The notes: generated by a model not told the origin, from the letters alone. A stretch of 64,000 nucleotides of DNA from Nordella sp. HKS 07 (GCF_011046735.1 NZ_CP049258.1:2684001-2748000); one strand, 5' to 3'; shown: positions 9,303 to 18,341, counted from the first letter of the stretch. A program made the numbers and translations.

Positions 9303-10210
9303 CAGTCCAGCTCCTTGAAGGCGAAGAACACCAGAAGCGCGATGATCGCATTGACGACGATGACCATCAGCCAGGTCATGGCGCTGGCGAGGCCGATATT
9401 GAAATCTACAAGTCCATATTGATAGAGACTGTAGCCCAGGGTCCGGGTCGAGGCGCCGGGTCCGCCTTTGGTAAGCACGAGGACGAGATCGAACGTGTTG
9501 AACAGCTGCATGAAGCGCAGCATGATCACGATCATCACCGTCTTCTTGATGAGCGGGATCTTGATCCGCATCAGCATCGCCCAGGGCGATGTCCGGTCGA
9601 TGCGCGCCGCTTCGATGATGTCGGACGGTATGGAGAGAAGGCCGGCATAGAGCACGATGGCGAAGAAGGGCGTCCATTGCCAGACATCGGCGAACAGGAT
9701 GGCCCACAGAGCCGTGGTGCTCGACCCGAGCAGGCCTGCGGCCGGCAGCGGTATCCCAAGCGAGGCGAGGAGCCAGGGGATGAGGCCGCCGCCCGGATCA
9801 TACATGTAGCGAAACAGGAAGCCGACCACGATGGGCGCGATGGTCGTCGGCATGATGAGCAAGGCGCGGGTGACGCTCATGCCCGGCAATTGGCGGACCA
9901 GGAGCAGCGCTATGGCGAGGCCGAGGACGAATTCGATGGCCGTGCCGACCACGGTGATCAGCAGGGTATTGTAGAGCGCGCCGGCGAAAAGCCCTCCTGA
10001 CAGCGCCATCTCGTAATTGCCCCAGCCGATGAAGCCCATCGGCGTCGGGCTCATCTGTAGGTTCCAGAAATAGAAGCTGTTCTTGAGCGCGAACAGCAGC
10101 GGAAAGGCGATCAGCGCCACCAGCAGGATGATCGATGGAGTGATGAGGAGCCACGGCACGTAGGACGGCAGGCGCCGCCCTCGGCGAGGCAATGTGCTGG
10201 TCGACGACAT
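9302..10210 (-). CDS. Carbohydrate ABC transporter permease (MalF/UgpA type)
   Basis: Permease of 302 residues. The N-terminal cytoplasmic stretch is rich in Arg (RRGRR), followed by a first membrane helix (WLLITPSIILLVALIAF) and five more. The coupling loop is IIEAARIDRTSPWAMLMRI. The ATG at 10210 has GGAT upstream and is preferred to an in-frame TTG at 10240 that would fall inside the intercistronic hairpin. Forms a heterodimer with the following gene product. Separated from the upstream binding-protein gene by 57 bases carrying a strong hairpin. Confidence 0.93.
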   Translation of the reverse strand: MSSTSTLPRRGRRLPSYVPWLLITPSIILLVALIAFPLLFALKNSFYFWNLQMSPTPMGFIGWGNYEMALSGGLFAGALYNTLLITVVGTAIEFVLGLAIALLLVRQLPGMSVTRALLIMPTTIAPIVVGFLFRYMYDPGGGLIPWLLASLGIPLPAAGLLGSSTTALWAILFADVWQWTPFFAIVLYAGLLSIPSDIIEAARIDRTSPWAMLMRIKIPLIKKTVMIVIMLRFMQLFNTFDLVLVLTKGGPGASTRTLGYSLYQYGLVDFNIGLASAMTWLMVIVVNAIIALLVFFAFKELD

Positions 10211-10231
10211 GCGCTGATCCAAATTTTGAAA

Positions 10232-10258
10232 GGCGCGCAAGCCTCAAGCTTGCGCGCC
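10232..10258 (-). promoter_or_regulatory. Intercistronic hairpin between SBP and permease genes
   Basis: A perfect 11-bp stem (GGCGCGCAAGC / GCTTGCGCGCC) with a five-base loop sits between the stop of the solute-binding protein gene and the first permease start. Such hairpins commonly protect the 5' message or attenuate read-through so that the binding protein is made in excess over membrane subunits. It has no U tract. Confidence 0.6.
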
Positions 10259-10267
10259 CTGTGATCT

Positions 10268-11704
10268 TCAGGCGAGCGATGCCATCAGGGCCTTTGTGGC
10301 ATCGAGCGTGTCGTCATAGGATGCCTGCTGATAGGGAATGAGGAAATTGCCCTTGAGGATGTTCTGGAAGAACAGCGAAGTATCCTTAAGGGCCTGCTCG
10401 GGGGTCAATTCGCCCGACAGCACCTTGTTGAGATTGAGTCCGTAAATGCCTTCGAGCGTCGTATAGACCGGGCAGGGCGGCCGCACGATCTTGCCGTTGC
10501 CCTGCTCGAGATCGGCGAGCTGGCCCGGCAGATGCGGATAGATCTTGATGAGATCGGGATCCTTGTAGAGCGACGGGCGCGAGAAGTCCGAGAATTGATA
10601 GCCGAACTTGTTGTAGAGGGCCATTTCCTTCTGGGTCTTGGCCGATGTCGCCCATTTGATGAACTGCCAGGCGGCGTCGCGATTGGCGGTGTTGGCGGCA
10701 ATGCCGAGACTATGGCCGCCGATGCTGACGGTTTGCGGCTTGCCGGGCGCGGTCGGCAATCTTACGATGCCGATCTTGTCGGCGATGACGGAATCCTTGC
10801 CCGACATATAGCCGTCCTTCTTGCAGAGATAGGCGTAGGGCGTCCACCAGTAGAAGATGCCGATATCTCCCTTGGCGAAGCGCATCCCGGCATCGAACCA
10901 GTTGTAGCCGACCGCTTCCGGCGGCGAGTTCTTGTAGAGGGCGACGAAGGTCTTCAGCGCCTCGAGTGTTTCCGGCGAGTCGATGGTCGGTTCGAAATCC
11001 CATTTTCCGGTCGGGAAGTTCTTGAACCACTTGGTGCCCATGCTCGCGGCAAGCTGGGTGAACATATGCACGATCGGTGCCGGCTGTTGCCCGGCGACGA
11101 CGGTGCCGGTCATCTTTTTGCCGGCGAAGTCCTTGCCATTGAGCTTCTCGATGATGGCCAGATAGTCGGCCCAGCTCCAGCTGCCGTCCTCCGGAATCTT
11201 GACGCCCGCCTGGTCGATATAGTCCTTGCGGTAGAGCACGGTCTGCCCATAGGTGGCGACAGGCAGAGTGCCGACCTGGCCGCGCCAGGTGTTCATCGAA
11301 TAGAGCGCTTGCGGAACATAGTCGCTGATGTCCGTGTCCTTGTCCGCCTTGATGAACTCGTTGAGCGGCAGGATCCATTTGCTCTCGAGATACTGGCCGA
11401 GCCACATCTGGTCGACCGAGATGACGTCGGCATCCGGCTGGTTGCTGATGAAGGACGAGGTGAGGCGCGCCTGCAGGGCCTCAAGTGAAATGGCTTCGAT
11501 CTGCAGCTTGACGCCGCTCGCCTGCTGGAACTGGTCCGCCAGCCCCTCGATGGCGTAATAGAAGGGATCGCCGGCGACAAGGACGCGCAGCGTCTTGTCC
11601 TGGGCTCTGGCGCCGCGGGGCCTGAGTCCGAGGGCGGCGGCACCGGCAAGAGCAGCACTGCCTTTCAACACGTTGCGACGGGAAACTGGGAATGTTTTTT
11701 CCAT
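10268..11704 (-). CDS. Extracellular carbohydrate-binding protein of ABC transporter (Tat-type signal)
   Basis: Family 1-type solute-binding protein of 478 residues that captures the substrate in the periplasm. The signal peptide carries a twin-arginine motif (SRRNVLKGSAALAG, about residues 8-21) and ends around GARAQ, so export by Tat is likely. Typical segments are EAISLEALQARLTSSF and VISVDQMWLGQYLESKWILPL. The ATG at 11704 is preceded by GGAGGA, so the in-frame start at 11737 was rejected. It is the first gene of the minus-strand transporter operon, divergent from the ROK repressor at 11960. The protein is longer than most such binding proteins (about 420), which may indicate a larger or unusual ligand. 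Confidence 0.93.
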   Translation of the reverse strand: MEKTFPVSRRNVLKGSAALAGAAALGLRPRGARAQDKTLRVLVAGDPFYYAIEGLADQFQQASGVKLQIEAISLEALQARLTSSFISNQPDADVISVDQMWLGQYLESKWILPLNEFIKADKDTDISDYVPQALYSMNTWRGQVGTLPVATYGQTVLYRKDYIDQAGVKIPEDGSWSWADYLAIIEKLNGKDFAGKKMTGTVVAGQQPAPIVHMFTQLAASMGTKWFKNFPTGKWDFEPTIDSPETLEALKTFVALYKNSPPEAVGYNWFDAGMRFAKGDIGIFYWWTPYAYLCKKDGYMSGKDSVIADKIGIVRLPTAPGKPQTVSIGGHSLGIAANTANRDAAWQFIKWATSAKTQKEMALYNKFGYQFSDFSRPSLYKDPDLIKIYPHLPGQLADLEQGNGKIVRPPCPVYTTLEGIYGLNLNKVLSGELTPEQALKDTSLFFQNILKGNFLIPYQQASYDDTLDATKALMASLA

Positions 11705-11799
11705 GCTCGTTCCTCCTCCAATGTGACGCCAAACCACTGGTCGTTCGGGTCATTTTGTTGATCGTTCGCGTTGGGAAATCGTCCGATCTTTATTCTTTT

Positions 11800-11822
11800 G
11801 TTTGTTTGAGGCTCCCACAAAC
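11800..11822. promoter_or_regulatory. Candidate operator in the SBP-ROK divergent region
   Basis: An inverted repeat GTTTGT-N11-ACAAAC lies in the T-rich stretch between the divergent SBP operon and the ROK repressor gene. Position and symmetry fit a ROK-repressor site, but the arms are short and no second copy was seen. Confidence 0.3.
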
Positions 11823-11959
11823 TTAGGATATCGTCAAGACGCAGCCACTCGCTGTGGGCCGGCGCCGCCGGATTCGCCGGGCGGTCGCCGTGATGCTACG
11901 GCTCGCACAAGCAGGCGCGATTCGTCGGGCTGTGACGGACCGGAGAAGTCGTTGAAGGG

Positions 11960-13186
11960 ATGGGATCGAAAGTGATGATGACCGACGGGAGCGTCAGGCC
12001 TCGCGGCCGGACACGGGGTCTGATCTCGTCCTCGGCAATCGGCCTCGCCAATCGCGGTCGCGTGCTGCAGGTGTTGTTCGATCTCGGTCCGACCAGTCGC
12101 GCAGAGCTTGCCCGCCATGTCGGTGTTAACCGGGCCACCATAACCGGCATCATCCAGCCCCTCATCGACCAGGGCCTTCTCGTCGACGGTGATCCTCTGC
12201 CGTCGAAGGAGAGCGGCGGCAAGCCGGCCAAGCCCGTCTGGTTCGCCAAGGACGCCGCGCCGATCGCCGCGGTTCTCCTGATGCATGACTGCGTCCATTG
12301 CTGTCTCGTATCTCTCGATGGCTCGATCACTGCGGAAGTGAGCGCCGCCTTCCCGCCCGATACAGATCGGGTGGAAGCATTGGCGCGGATCATCTTCGAT
12401 TCGATCCGCCAGACATTGTCGCTATCCCATCGCGCTCCGCTTGGCATCGGGGTGGCGGCCGGCGGCATGATCGACACCGACAGTGGATCGATCGTCGCGG
12501 TGAATCTCGCGCCTCTGCTGGCCGGCTTCCCGCTCGGCGCAGAATTATCCAGCCGCTTCGGGCTGGCCGCGCATGTCGATCACCATCCGCGTGCGCTGCT
12601 GGTGGGCGACCGCTGGTTCGGCATCGGCCGCGGCAAGCGCAATTTCGCCGTCATCTACACGGGCGAGGTACTTGGTGGCGCGCTCTTCCTGGATGGTCGC
12701 CTCTATCGCGGACAGGCCGGCGCTGGTGGCGAACTGGGCCACACTTTCGTTCAGGTGGACGGCATGCTGTGTCGTTGCGGACGGCGCGGCTGCTGGGAGA
12801 CCATCGCCACATTAGGATGGCTGCGCCGGGAGGCGGAACAGGTCGGCCTTTCGTCGGCCGAGACGATGGATTCATCGCGTCTCGTCGCGCTGGCCGACGG
12901 TGGTGTGCGAGGAGCCGCCGAGCTGCTCGGTCGCTACGCACACAATGTGGCTGTCGGCATCGCCAATCTGCAGCAGACCATGGCGCCGAACTTCTTCGTT
13001 CTGCATGGCGATGTCGTCGGAGGCGGCCCCCGCATGCTCGAGGCGATTGCCGCACATGTCCGTGAGCTTGTGCCTTGGCGCCCCGGCGGCGATATCGAGC
13101 TGGTCATGGGAGATTTGGAGGACCGCGCTGCGTTACGCGGCGCGGCCGGGCTTGTTGTATCGGAACTGCTCCACTTCACGCTGTGA
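11960..13186 (+). CDS. ROK-family transcriptional repressor (NagC/XylR type)
   Basis: A 408-residue regulator joining an N-terminal winged helix-turn-helix (GPTSRAELARHVGVNRATIT, about residues 43-62) to a ROK sugar-sensing domain. The zinc motif CRCGRRGCWE is intact at about residue 271, and GELGH precedes it. The ligand is probably the imported sugar or a phosphorylated intermediate. It is divergent from the transporter operon and convergent with the SDR gene. The start could also be the ATG pair at 11975/11978; the DNA-binding domain is unaffected. Confidence 0.92.
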   Translation: MGSKVMMTDGSVRPRGRTRGLISSSAIGLANRGRVLQVLFDLGPTSRAELARHVGVNRATITGIIQPLIDQGLLVDGDPLPSKESGGKPAKPVWFAKDAAPIAAVLLMHDCVHCCLVSLDGSITAEVSAAFPPDTDRVEALARIIFDSIRQTLSLSHRAPLGIGVAAGGMIDTDSGSIVAVNLAPLLAGFPLGAELSSRFGLAAHVDHHPRALLVGDRWFGIGRGKRNFAVIYTGEVLGGALFLDGRLYRGQAGAGGELGHTFVQVDGMLCRCGRRGCWETIATLGWLRREAEQVGLSSAETMDSSRLVALADGGVRGAAELLGRYAHNVAVGIANLQQTMAPNFFVLHGDVVGGGPRMLEAIAAHVRELVPWRPGGDIELVMGDLEDRAALRGAAGLVVSELLHFTL

Positions 13187-13195
13187 GAGCGGGCG

Positions 13196-13999
13196 TTATC
13201 CCATATACACGCCGCCAGTGACATTGATGCCTTGGCCGGTCATGAAGCGGGCGCCGTCCGAGCATAGGAACGTGGCGAGGCTCGCCACATCTCCCGGCGT
13301 CTCAAGCCGGCCGAGCGGCGTCTGCGCCACATAATCCTTGATCACCTGCTCGGGTGTCATGCCGCGCAGTTTCGCTTCCCACTCGACTTCACGATCCTGC
13401 ATCGAAGTCTTGACGAAGCCGGGGCACACGGCATTGACGCGGATGCCTTGCGCCGCCACTTCGCGGGCGAGCGCCTGCGTCCAGCCCAGAACGGCGAATT
13501 TGCTGGCCGAGTAGTGGGCGAGGAGCGGCGCTCCGACCTTGGCGGCGAGCGATGCGGTATTGACGATGACGCCTTTCCGCGCCGTCTTCAGAAAGTAGCG
13601 GATCGCCGCCTGGTTGGTCAGGAAGACGCCCTTTATATTGACGCCGAAATTGAAGTCCCATTCTTCGTCAGTGAGGTCGATGGCGCGGTTCATCGTCGAC
13701 ACGCCGGCATTGGCGATCAGAATGTCGTAGCTTCCCGCCGTCTTCTCGATCAGACCGAAAGTCTTCTCGACCTCGGCGCGCTTGCTCACATCGAGTCCGA
13801 AAGCCAGGGCATCGGGACCGAGTGTCGCCGCGGTCGCCTTGGCCGCCTCAAGATTGAGATCGGCGAGCACGATGCGCACCCCATGGGCGGAAAGCGAGCT
13901 GGCGATAGCCCGGCCGATGCCGGTAGCACCGCCCGTGATAATGGCGGTCTTGCCCTTGAGGTCGGATCCGAGCGTGGACGTCATTGATGTTTCTGTCAT
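13196..13999 (-). CDS. Short-chain dehydrogenase/reductase (SDR)
   Basis: Classical SDR of 267 residues that would oxidise or reduce a hydroxyl or keto group with NAD(P). The cofactor motif TGGATGIG is near residue 21, NAGV around residue 97, and the catalytic YSASK near residue 163 with the upstream Ser in VNTASLAAK. The C-terminus has the GQGINVTGGVYMG ending. The ATG at 13999 is preceded by AGAGG and chosen over the upstream in-frame start at 14026. Divergent from the DeoR gene (start 14132) and convergent with the ROK repressor. Probably part of the same catabolic island. Confidence 0.93.
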   Translation of the reverse strand: MTETSMTSTLGSDLKGKTAIITGGATGIGRAIASSLSAHGVRIVLADLNLEAAKATAATLGPDALAFGLDVSKRAEVEKTFGLIEKTAGSYDILIANAGVSTMNRAIDLTDEEWDFNFGVNIKGVFLTNQAAIRYFLKTARKGVIVNTASLAAKVGAPLLAHYSASKFAVLGWTQALAREVAAQGIRVNAVCPGFVKTSMQDREVEWEAKLRGMTPEQVIKDYVAQTPLGRLETPGDVASLATFLCSDGARFMTGQGINVTGGVYMG

Positions 14000-14131
14000 A
14001 ATTCCTCTCAAGATGTGCGGAAGCACACATAGCGTGACAGAATTACGGTGTAAACTGTGTTCGAATTTGTTTGATATCTATCTCGTTTGTGCTATCTCAC
14101 ACGGGAATTCACGCAACCCAGGGGGATTCAG

Positions 14132-14992
14132 ATGGTATCACCATCAGAAACGCCTGACTCGAACGTAACAGATTCGCGTCCGGAGACTGGCCGGCGTCTG
14201 CCGGTCGAATTGCGCCAGGCGCATATTATTGAACAGCTGCGCAAGACCGGCTTCGTGTCGGTGGCCGAGGTGGCCGCCGCTCTTGCTGTCTCGGAAATGA
14301 CGATCCGCCGCGATCTCATCGATCTCGAGACCGATGGACGTCTGGTCCGCACCCATGGCGGCGCCATCGCGCCTGAAGGTACGGCCGCACTCGCATTCGA
14401 ACGTGAGGAGCCGGCATTCGAGCAGCGGCTGCGCCAGAACAACGCCGCCAAGGAAGCCATTGCCACGGTGGCGGCGAGCCTCCTCGGCACGCGCCAGTCG
14501 GTAGCGCTCGATGTCGGCAGCAGCGCCTTCGTGCTGGCGGCGCGCTTGCGCGCCCTTACCGGCATCAAGATTTTCACCAATTCCCTGCGCGTCGCCTCTT
14601 TGCTCGGCCGTGAAAGACGGGATGTCTATCTGCCGGGCGGCGAGGTGCGCGGCGACGAGATGTCGATCTGCGGCCCGACCGCCGTCGCTCAGTTCGAGCA
14701 GCTGTGGTTCGATATCGCCTTCATCGGCGCGGCGGGCCTCACCCAGGCCGGCCTCTTCGATTATTCGCTCGAGGACAGCGAGCTGAAGCGCGTCTATTTG
14801 CGCCGCTCCAGCCGCAAGGTGCTGCTCTGCGACGCCGCCAAATTCAACCGCCTGTCGCTCGTGCAGGTGGCCGCCCTCGACAGCATCGACATGCTGATCA
14901 CCGACGCAACGCCTTCCGGTGAGCTCGCCGACGCATTGGCCAGCGCCAATGTCGAGGTCCGCCTCGCCAATCCTGCCACCATCACGTCTTGA
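14132..14992 (+). CDS. DeoR-family transcriptional repressor
   Basis: A 286-residue regulator with an N-terminal DeoR helix-turn-helix (GFVSVAEVAAALAVSEMTIR, about residues 37-56, followed by RRDLIDLE). Its C-terminal sensor domain is related to ribose-5-phosphate isomerase (ALDVGSSAF, KIFTNSLRVA, FIGAAGLTQAGLFDYS). DeoR regulators usually sense a sugar phosphate. The ATG at 14132 follows GGGGGA with good spacing. It heads the plus-strand run with the BtpA-like, FGGY kinase, HAD and amidase genes, and is divergent from the SDR. The AT-richer gap 14000-14131 has GTTTGAT/GTTTGTG half-site-like repeats that could be its operator. Confidence 0.93.
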   Translation: MVSPSETPDSNVTDSRPETGRRLPVELRQAHIIEQLRKTGFVSVAEVAAALAVSEMTIRRDLIDLETDGRLVRTHGGAIAPEGTAALAFEREEPAFEQRLRQNNAAKEAIATVAASLLGTRQSVALDVGSSAFVLAARLRALTGIKIFTNSLRVASLLGRERRDVYLPGGEVRGDEMSICGPTAVAQFEQLWFDIAFIGAAGLTQAGLFDYSLEDSELKRVYLRRSSRKVLLCDAAKFNRLSLVQVAALDSIDMLITDATPSGELADALASANVEVRLANPATITS

Positions 14993-15024
14993 ACAATTAG
15001 AACACCACCAGGAGACTGACTATC

Positions 15025-15825
15025 ATGCCGTTCGATTTCTTTGGCGCCAAGAAGAAGCCCGTCATCGCCATGGCCCATATCGGGGCCTTGCCGGGCAGCC
15101 CGCTCTATGATGCGGCGGGCGGCGTCGAGAAGCTCATTGCCGACGTTTTGAAGGACGTCGAAAAACTGCAGGACGGCGGCGTCGATGCCATCATGTTCGG
15201 CAACGAGAATGACCGCCCCTATGTGTTCGCGGCTCCCCATGAAGGCATTGCCGCGATGTCGGCGGTCGTCCAGGCGGTGAAGCCGGCGCTCAAGGTTCCC
15301 TTCGGCGTCAACTATCTCTGGGATCCCAAGGCCAGCGTGGCGATCGGCGCCGTGACCGGCGCGAAATTCGTGCGCGAGATCTTCACCGGCGTCTTCGCGT
15401 CCGACATGGGCATCTGGGAGCCCGACTGCGCCAACGCATCGCGCATGCGCCGCAATCTCGGCCGCGGCGACATGAAGCTCCTCTTCAACATCAATGCCGA
15501 ATTCGCCCATTCGCTTGATCAGCGTCCGATCGAACTGCGCGCCAAGAGCGCCGTCTTCTCCTCTCTCGCCGATGCGATCCTGGTGTCCGGCCCGCTCACC
15601 GGCGAGCCCGCGGTACAGTCCGATCTGCGCAAGGTGAAGGATACGCTGAAGAACGTGCCGGTCTTCGCCAATACCGGCGTCAATATCGACAATGTCACCG
15701 ACGTGCTCTCGGTCGCCGACGGCGTCGTCATCGGCACCCACTTCAAGGTCGACGGCAATACGTGGAACCCGGTCGATGGCGCTCGCGTCAAGCGCTTCAT
15801 GGACAAGGTCTCAGGGCTCCGCTGA
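15025..15825 (+). CDS. BtpA/SgcQ-family TIM-barrel protein
   Basis: A 266-residue member of the BtpA family, named after a cyanobacterial photosystem I biogenesis factor but spread widely in sugar operons (for example SgcQ of E. coli). Recognised from AMAHIGALPGSPLY at residues 16-29, GGVDAIMFGNENDRP around 52-66, FGVNYLWDP near 93, and GVVIGTHFKVDG near 233. No catalytic function is established for this family. Start chosen at the ATG with CAGGAG 11 bases upstream. Placed between a DeoR regulator and an FGGY kinase, it is probably an enzyme of sugar-phosphate metabolism rather than anything photosynthetic. Confidence 0.9.
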   Translation: MPFDFFGAKKKPVIAMAHIGALPGSPLYDAAGGVEKLIADVLKDVEKLQDGGVDAIMFGNENDRPYVFAAPHEGIAAMSAVVQAVKPALKVPFGVNYLWDPKASVAIGAVTGAKFVREIFTGVFASDMGIWEPDCANASRMRRNLGRGDMKLLFNINAEFAHSLDQRPIELRAKSAVFSSLADAILVSGPLTGEPAVQSDLRKVKDTLKNVPVFANTGVNIDNVTDVLSVADGVVIGTHFKVDGNTWNPVDGARVKRFMDKVSGLR

Positions 15826-15838
15826 CGGAACACACCCC

Positions 15839-17347
15839 ATGACCTATGTCATCGGCCTCGATATCGGCACGACATCGACGATCGGCATCCTGATCGGCCT
15901 GCCCGACCGCATCGTTCATATCGCCTCGCGGCCGGTGACTTTGACCGCGCCCCATCCTGCTTGGGCCGAAGAAAATCCCGAGCAGTGGTGGGGGAATGTC
16001 TGCGAGATCACCCGCGAGTTGCTGGATGTGGGCGGTCTCAAGCCGCAAGACATCAAGGCCATCGGCACCGCCGGCATGCTGCCGGCGGTGGTATTGCTCG
16101 ATGAAGATGGAAAGCTGCTCCGGCCCAGCATCCAGCAGAGCGATGCGCGCTGCGCCGCCGAAGTGGTCGAACTGCGCAAGCTTGTGGATGAAGAGGCCTT
16201 CACGCAGAAAACCGGCAATGGCGTCAACCAGCAGCTCGTCATCGCCAAGCTCCTGTGGATCAAGAAACACGAGCCGGAGATCTTCGCCAGGATCGCGACG
16301 GTCTTTGGCTCCTATGACTACATCAACTGGCGGCTGACCGGTGAGCGCGCCGTAGAGCACAACTGGGCGCTGGAAGGCGGCTTCATCAATCTCGCCACGC
16401 ATGAGATCGACGACGACCTGGTAAAGCTCGCCGGCATTCAGCGTCAGGTGCTGCCGCGCAAGACCCTGTCGCATGATAAGCTGGGCGGCCTTACCGCCCA
16501 GGCGGCGCGGGAAACCGGCCTCGCCGAGGGAACGCCGGTCGTCGGCGGCGCCGCCGATCATATCGCTTCGGCACTCGCGGCCGGCATAGCCCGGCCCGGC
16601 GATGTTCTGCTCAAATTCGGCGGCTCCGTCGACGTGCTGATCGCCACCGACCGCGTGGCGCCGGATCCGCGCATGTATCTCGACTATCACCTGGTGCCCG
16701 GCCTCTATATGCCCAATGGCTGCATGGCGACCGGCGGTTCCGGCCTCAACTGGTTCGTCGCCAATTTCGCCGGCGGCGAGCGCCAGAAGGCGGATGAGGC
16801 CGGCCTCAACTTGCATCAGTGGCTCGACCGCCAGGCCGAGGACGTGCCGCCGGGCGCACAAGGGGTACGGATCCTGCCCTATTTCCTCGGCGAGAAAACG
16901 CCGGTCCACGACGCCGACGTCAGGGGCGCGATACTGGGCCTGAGCCTCGCGCATCAGCCCAAGCATCTCTGGCGCGCTTTGCTCGAGGCCTATGCCTATG
17001 GCATCGCCCATCATATCGAAGTGCTCAACGACATGGGCCACGCCACCGAGACCTATCTCGCCTCCGACGGCGGCTCGAAGAGCACGGTATGGATGCAGAT
17101 CGTCTCCGACGTGCTGCAGAAGCCGGTGCAGCGGCTGGCCGGACATCCGGGCTCCTGTCTCGGTGCTGCCTATACGGCGGCGATGGGCATGGGGCTCGCC
17201 ACGGACTGGTCTGCGATATCACGCTTCGTGAGCCTGGCCGACCGGCTCGAGCCCGACCCGGCCAAGGCCGAAACCTATGCTCAGGGCTATGCGCTCTTCC
17301 GCGAACTCTACCCGCCGATCGCGGCACTCGAAATCAAGGAGACATGA
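15839..17347 (+). CDS. FGGY-family carbohydrate kinase (xylulokinase-like)
   Basis: A 502-residue kinase of the FGGY family, which phosphorylates ketoses or polyols with ATP. The N-terminal phosphate-binding loop GLDIGTTST is at residues 5-13. The C-terminal half contains GGAADHIASALAAG around residue 236 and LASDGGSKSTVWMQIVSD near 404, the FGGY adenine-site signature. The ATG at 15839 lies 13 bases after the BtpA stop; the open frame extends back into that gene but is not used. Its stop overlaps the HAD gene start by three to four bases (ATGA). Closest overall to xylulokinase-like enzymes, but substrate specificity is not decidable by eye. Confidence 0.93.
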   Translation: MTYVIGLDIGTTSTIGILIGLPDRIVHIASRPVTLTAPHPAWAEENPEQWWGNVCEITRELLDVGGLKPQDIKAIGTAGMLPAVVLLDEDGKLLRPSIQQSDARCAAEVVELRKLVDEEAFTQKTGNGVNQQLVIAKLLWIKKHEPEIFARIATVFGSYDYINWRLTGERAVEHNWALEGGFINLATHEIDDDLVKLAGIQRQVLPRKTLSHDKLGGLTAQAARETGLAEGTPVVGGAADHIASALAAGIARPGDVLLKFGGSVDVLIATDRVAPDPRMYLDYHLVPGLYMPNGCMATGGSGLNWFVANFAGGERQKADEAGLNLHQWLDRQAEDVPPGAQGVRILPYFLGEKTPVHDADVRGAILGLSLAHQPKHLWRALLEAYAYGIAHHIEVLNDMGHATETYLASDGGSKSTVWMQIVSDVLQKPVQRLAGHPGSCLGAAYTAAMGMGLATDWSAISRFVSLADRLEPDPAKAETYAQGYALFRELYPPIAALEIKET

Positions 17348-18015
17348 TGACCATTCGCGCCGTAGCCTGGGATGTCGATGGTACGCTGGTGGACAGCGAG
17401 CCGCTGCATCACCATGCTTTGATCGCCGCTTGCGGTAACTGGAATGTCGATATTTCCGACATACCGGAGGACAGCTTCCGCGGCGTTCATATGAAGGATG
17501 TGTGGAAGGCACTTCAGCCGCGCATGCCCGCTTCGGCCACCTGGAACGAGTGGGACCGCGCCAATGACGATTATTATGTGCGTCATCGCCATGTCCTGAA
17601 GCCCATGCCGCTGGCGATCGACACTGTCAAGGCGCTCGACGAAGCGGGCATCACGCAGATCTGCGTCTCGAATGCCGGCCGGGTTATTCTCGATGCCAAT
17701 ATCGACGCTCTCGGCCTCGCCGATGTGATGCAGTTTACCCTCAGCCTCGACGATGTGGCGAAGGGCAAGCCCGATCCTGAATCCTATGCCACCGGCGTAG
17801 CAAGGCTCAAGCTCAGGCCCGACCAGACAGCGGCCGTCGAGGACAGTGCCACCGGCCGCCGCGCCGCGCGCGCCGCCGGCCTCGTGGTGATCGCCTATGA
17901 TCTGGGCTGTGGCAGGCTTGCCGATGCGGACTACGTGACAAACGATCTGTCCCGGATATTATCCCTGCTAGCGGCCCATCGGCCGGAGAAGAAGCGCGGA
18001 GCGGGCGGAGCCTGA
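17344..18015 (+). CDS. HAD-superfamily phosphatase/phosphomutase (subfamily IA)
   Basis: A 223-residue haloacid dehalogenase-type hydrolase. Motif I is DVDGTLVDSE (nucleophile and acid/base Asp near residues 10 and 12), motif II is CVSNAGR (Ser near residue 106), motif III is the Lys in KGKPDPE, and motif IV is VEDSATGR. The cap domain lies between motifs I and II. It resembles beta-phosphoglucomutase and sugar-phosphate phosphatases. Translationally coupled to the kinase, so it probably dephosphorylates or isomerises a product or side-product of that kinase. Confidence 0.9.
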   Translation: MMTIRAVAWDVDGTLVDSEPLHHHALIAACGNWNVDISDIPEDSFRGVHMKDVWKALQPRMPASATWNEWDRANDDYYVRHRHVLKPMPLAIDTVKALDEAGITQICVSNAGRVILDANIDALGLADVMQFTLSLDDVAKGKPDPESYATGVARLKLRPDQTAAVEDSATGRRAARAAGLVVIAYDLGCGRLADADYVTNDLSRILSLLAAHRPEKKRGAGGA

Positions 18016-18017
18016 CA

Positions 18018-18341
18018 ATGGTGTACAAGATCGACGCGGAACGGGACCGGCAATATATAGCAGAGTTTCGTTCCACGCCGATCGGCGCCCATAGTCCCGG
18101 CCTCCAGCGTGTCCTCAATATCCTCCGTCACGACCCGACCGGCTATCAGGTCATTCTGATCTGCAGGAAGCCCTTTGCCGAATGGGTGCTGGGCACAATG
18201 CCGCCCAATCGTCTCGACGGTCCGATCGCCGTCGAGGACGATCGGATCTTCACCAGCCGGGAAGAGGCGGAGTGGGAAGTCTTCCGCCGGCGCTGGCGCC
18301 AGCATACGGGCGAGGACATCAACACGCCCTATCGCGATTGA
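18018..18341 (+). CDS. Small subunit-like protein of N,N-dimethylformamidase family
   Basis: A 107-residue soluble protein directly before the large DMFase-like gene (18-base gap). It contains SPGLQRVLNILRHDP and a C-terminal SREEAEWEVFRRRW helix. The placement, size and an LQRV/N-x-x-R...P pattern followed by a short acidic-basic helix recall the alpha (small) subunit of bacterial dimethylformamidase, which forms an alpha-beta heteromer with the large subunit. It is somewhat shorter than the roughly 130-residue Paracoccus subunit and lacks its N-terminal extension. Identification rests mainly on context plus weak motif similarity. Follows the HAD stop by two bases, so it is in the same operon. 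Confidence 0.65.
   Translation: MVYKIDAERDRQYIAEFRSTPIGAHSPGLQRVLNILRHDPTGYQVILICRKPFAEWVLGTMPPNRLDGPIAVEDDRIFTSREEAEWEVFRRRWRQHTGEDINTPYRD

Noticed and set aside
15025-15825. Photosynthesis-related function of the BtpA-like protein
   Set aside because: No photosynthesis genes are present and the context is carbohydrate catabolism; the name comes from a distant cyanobacterial member.
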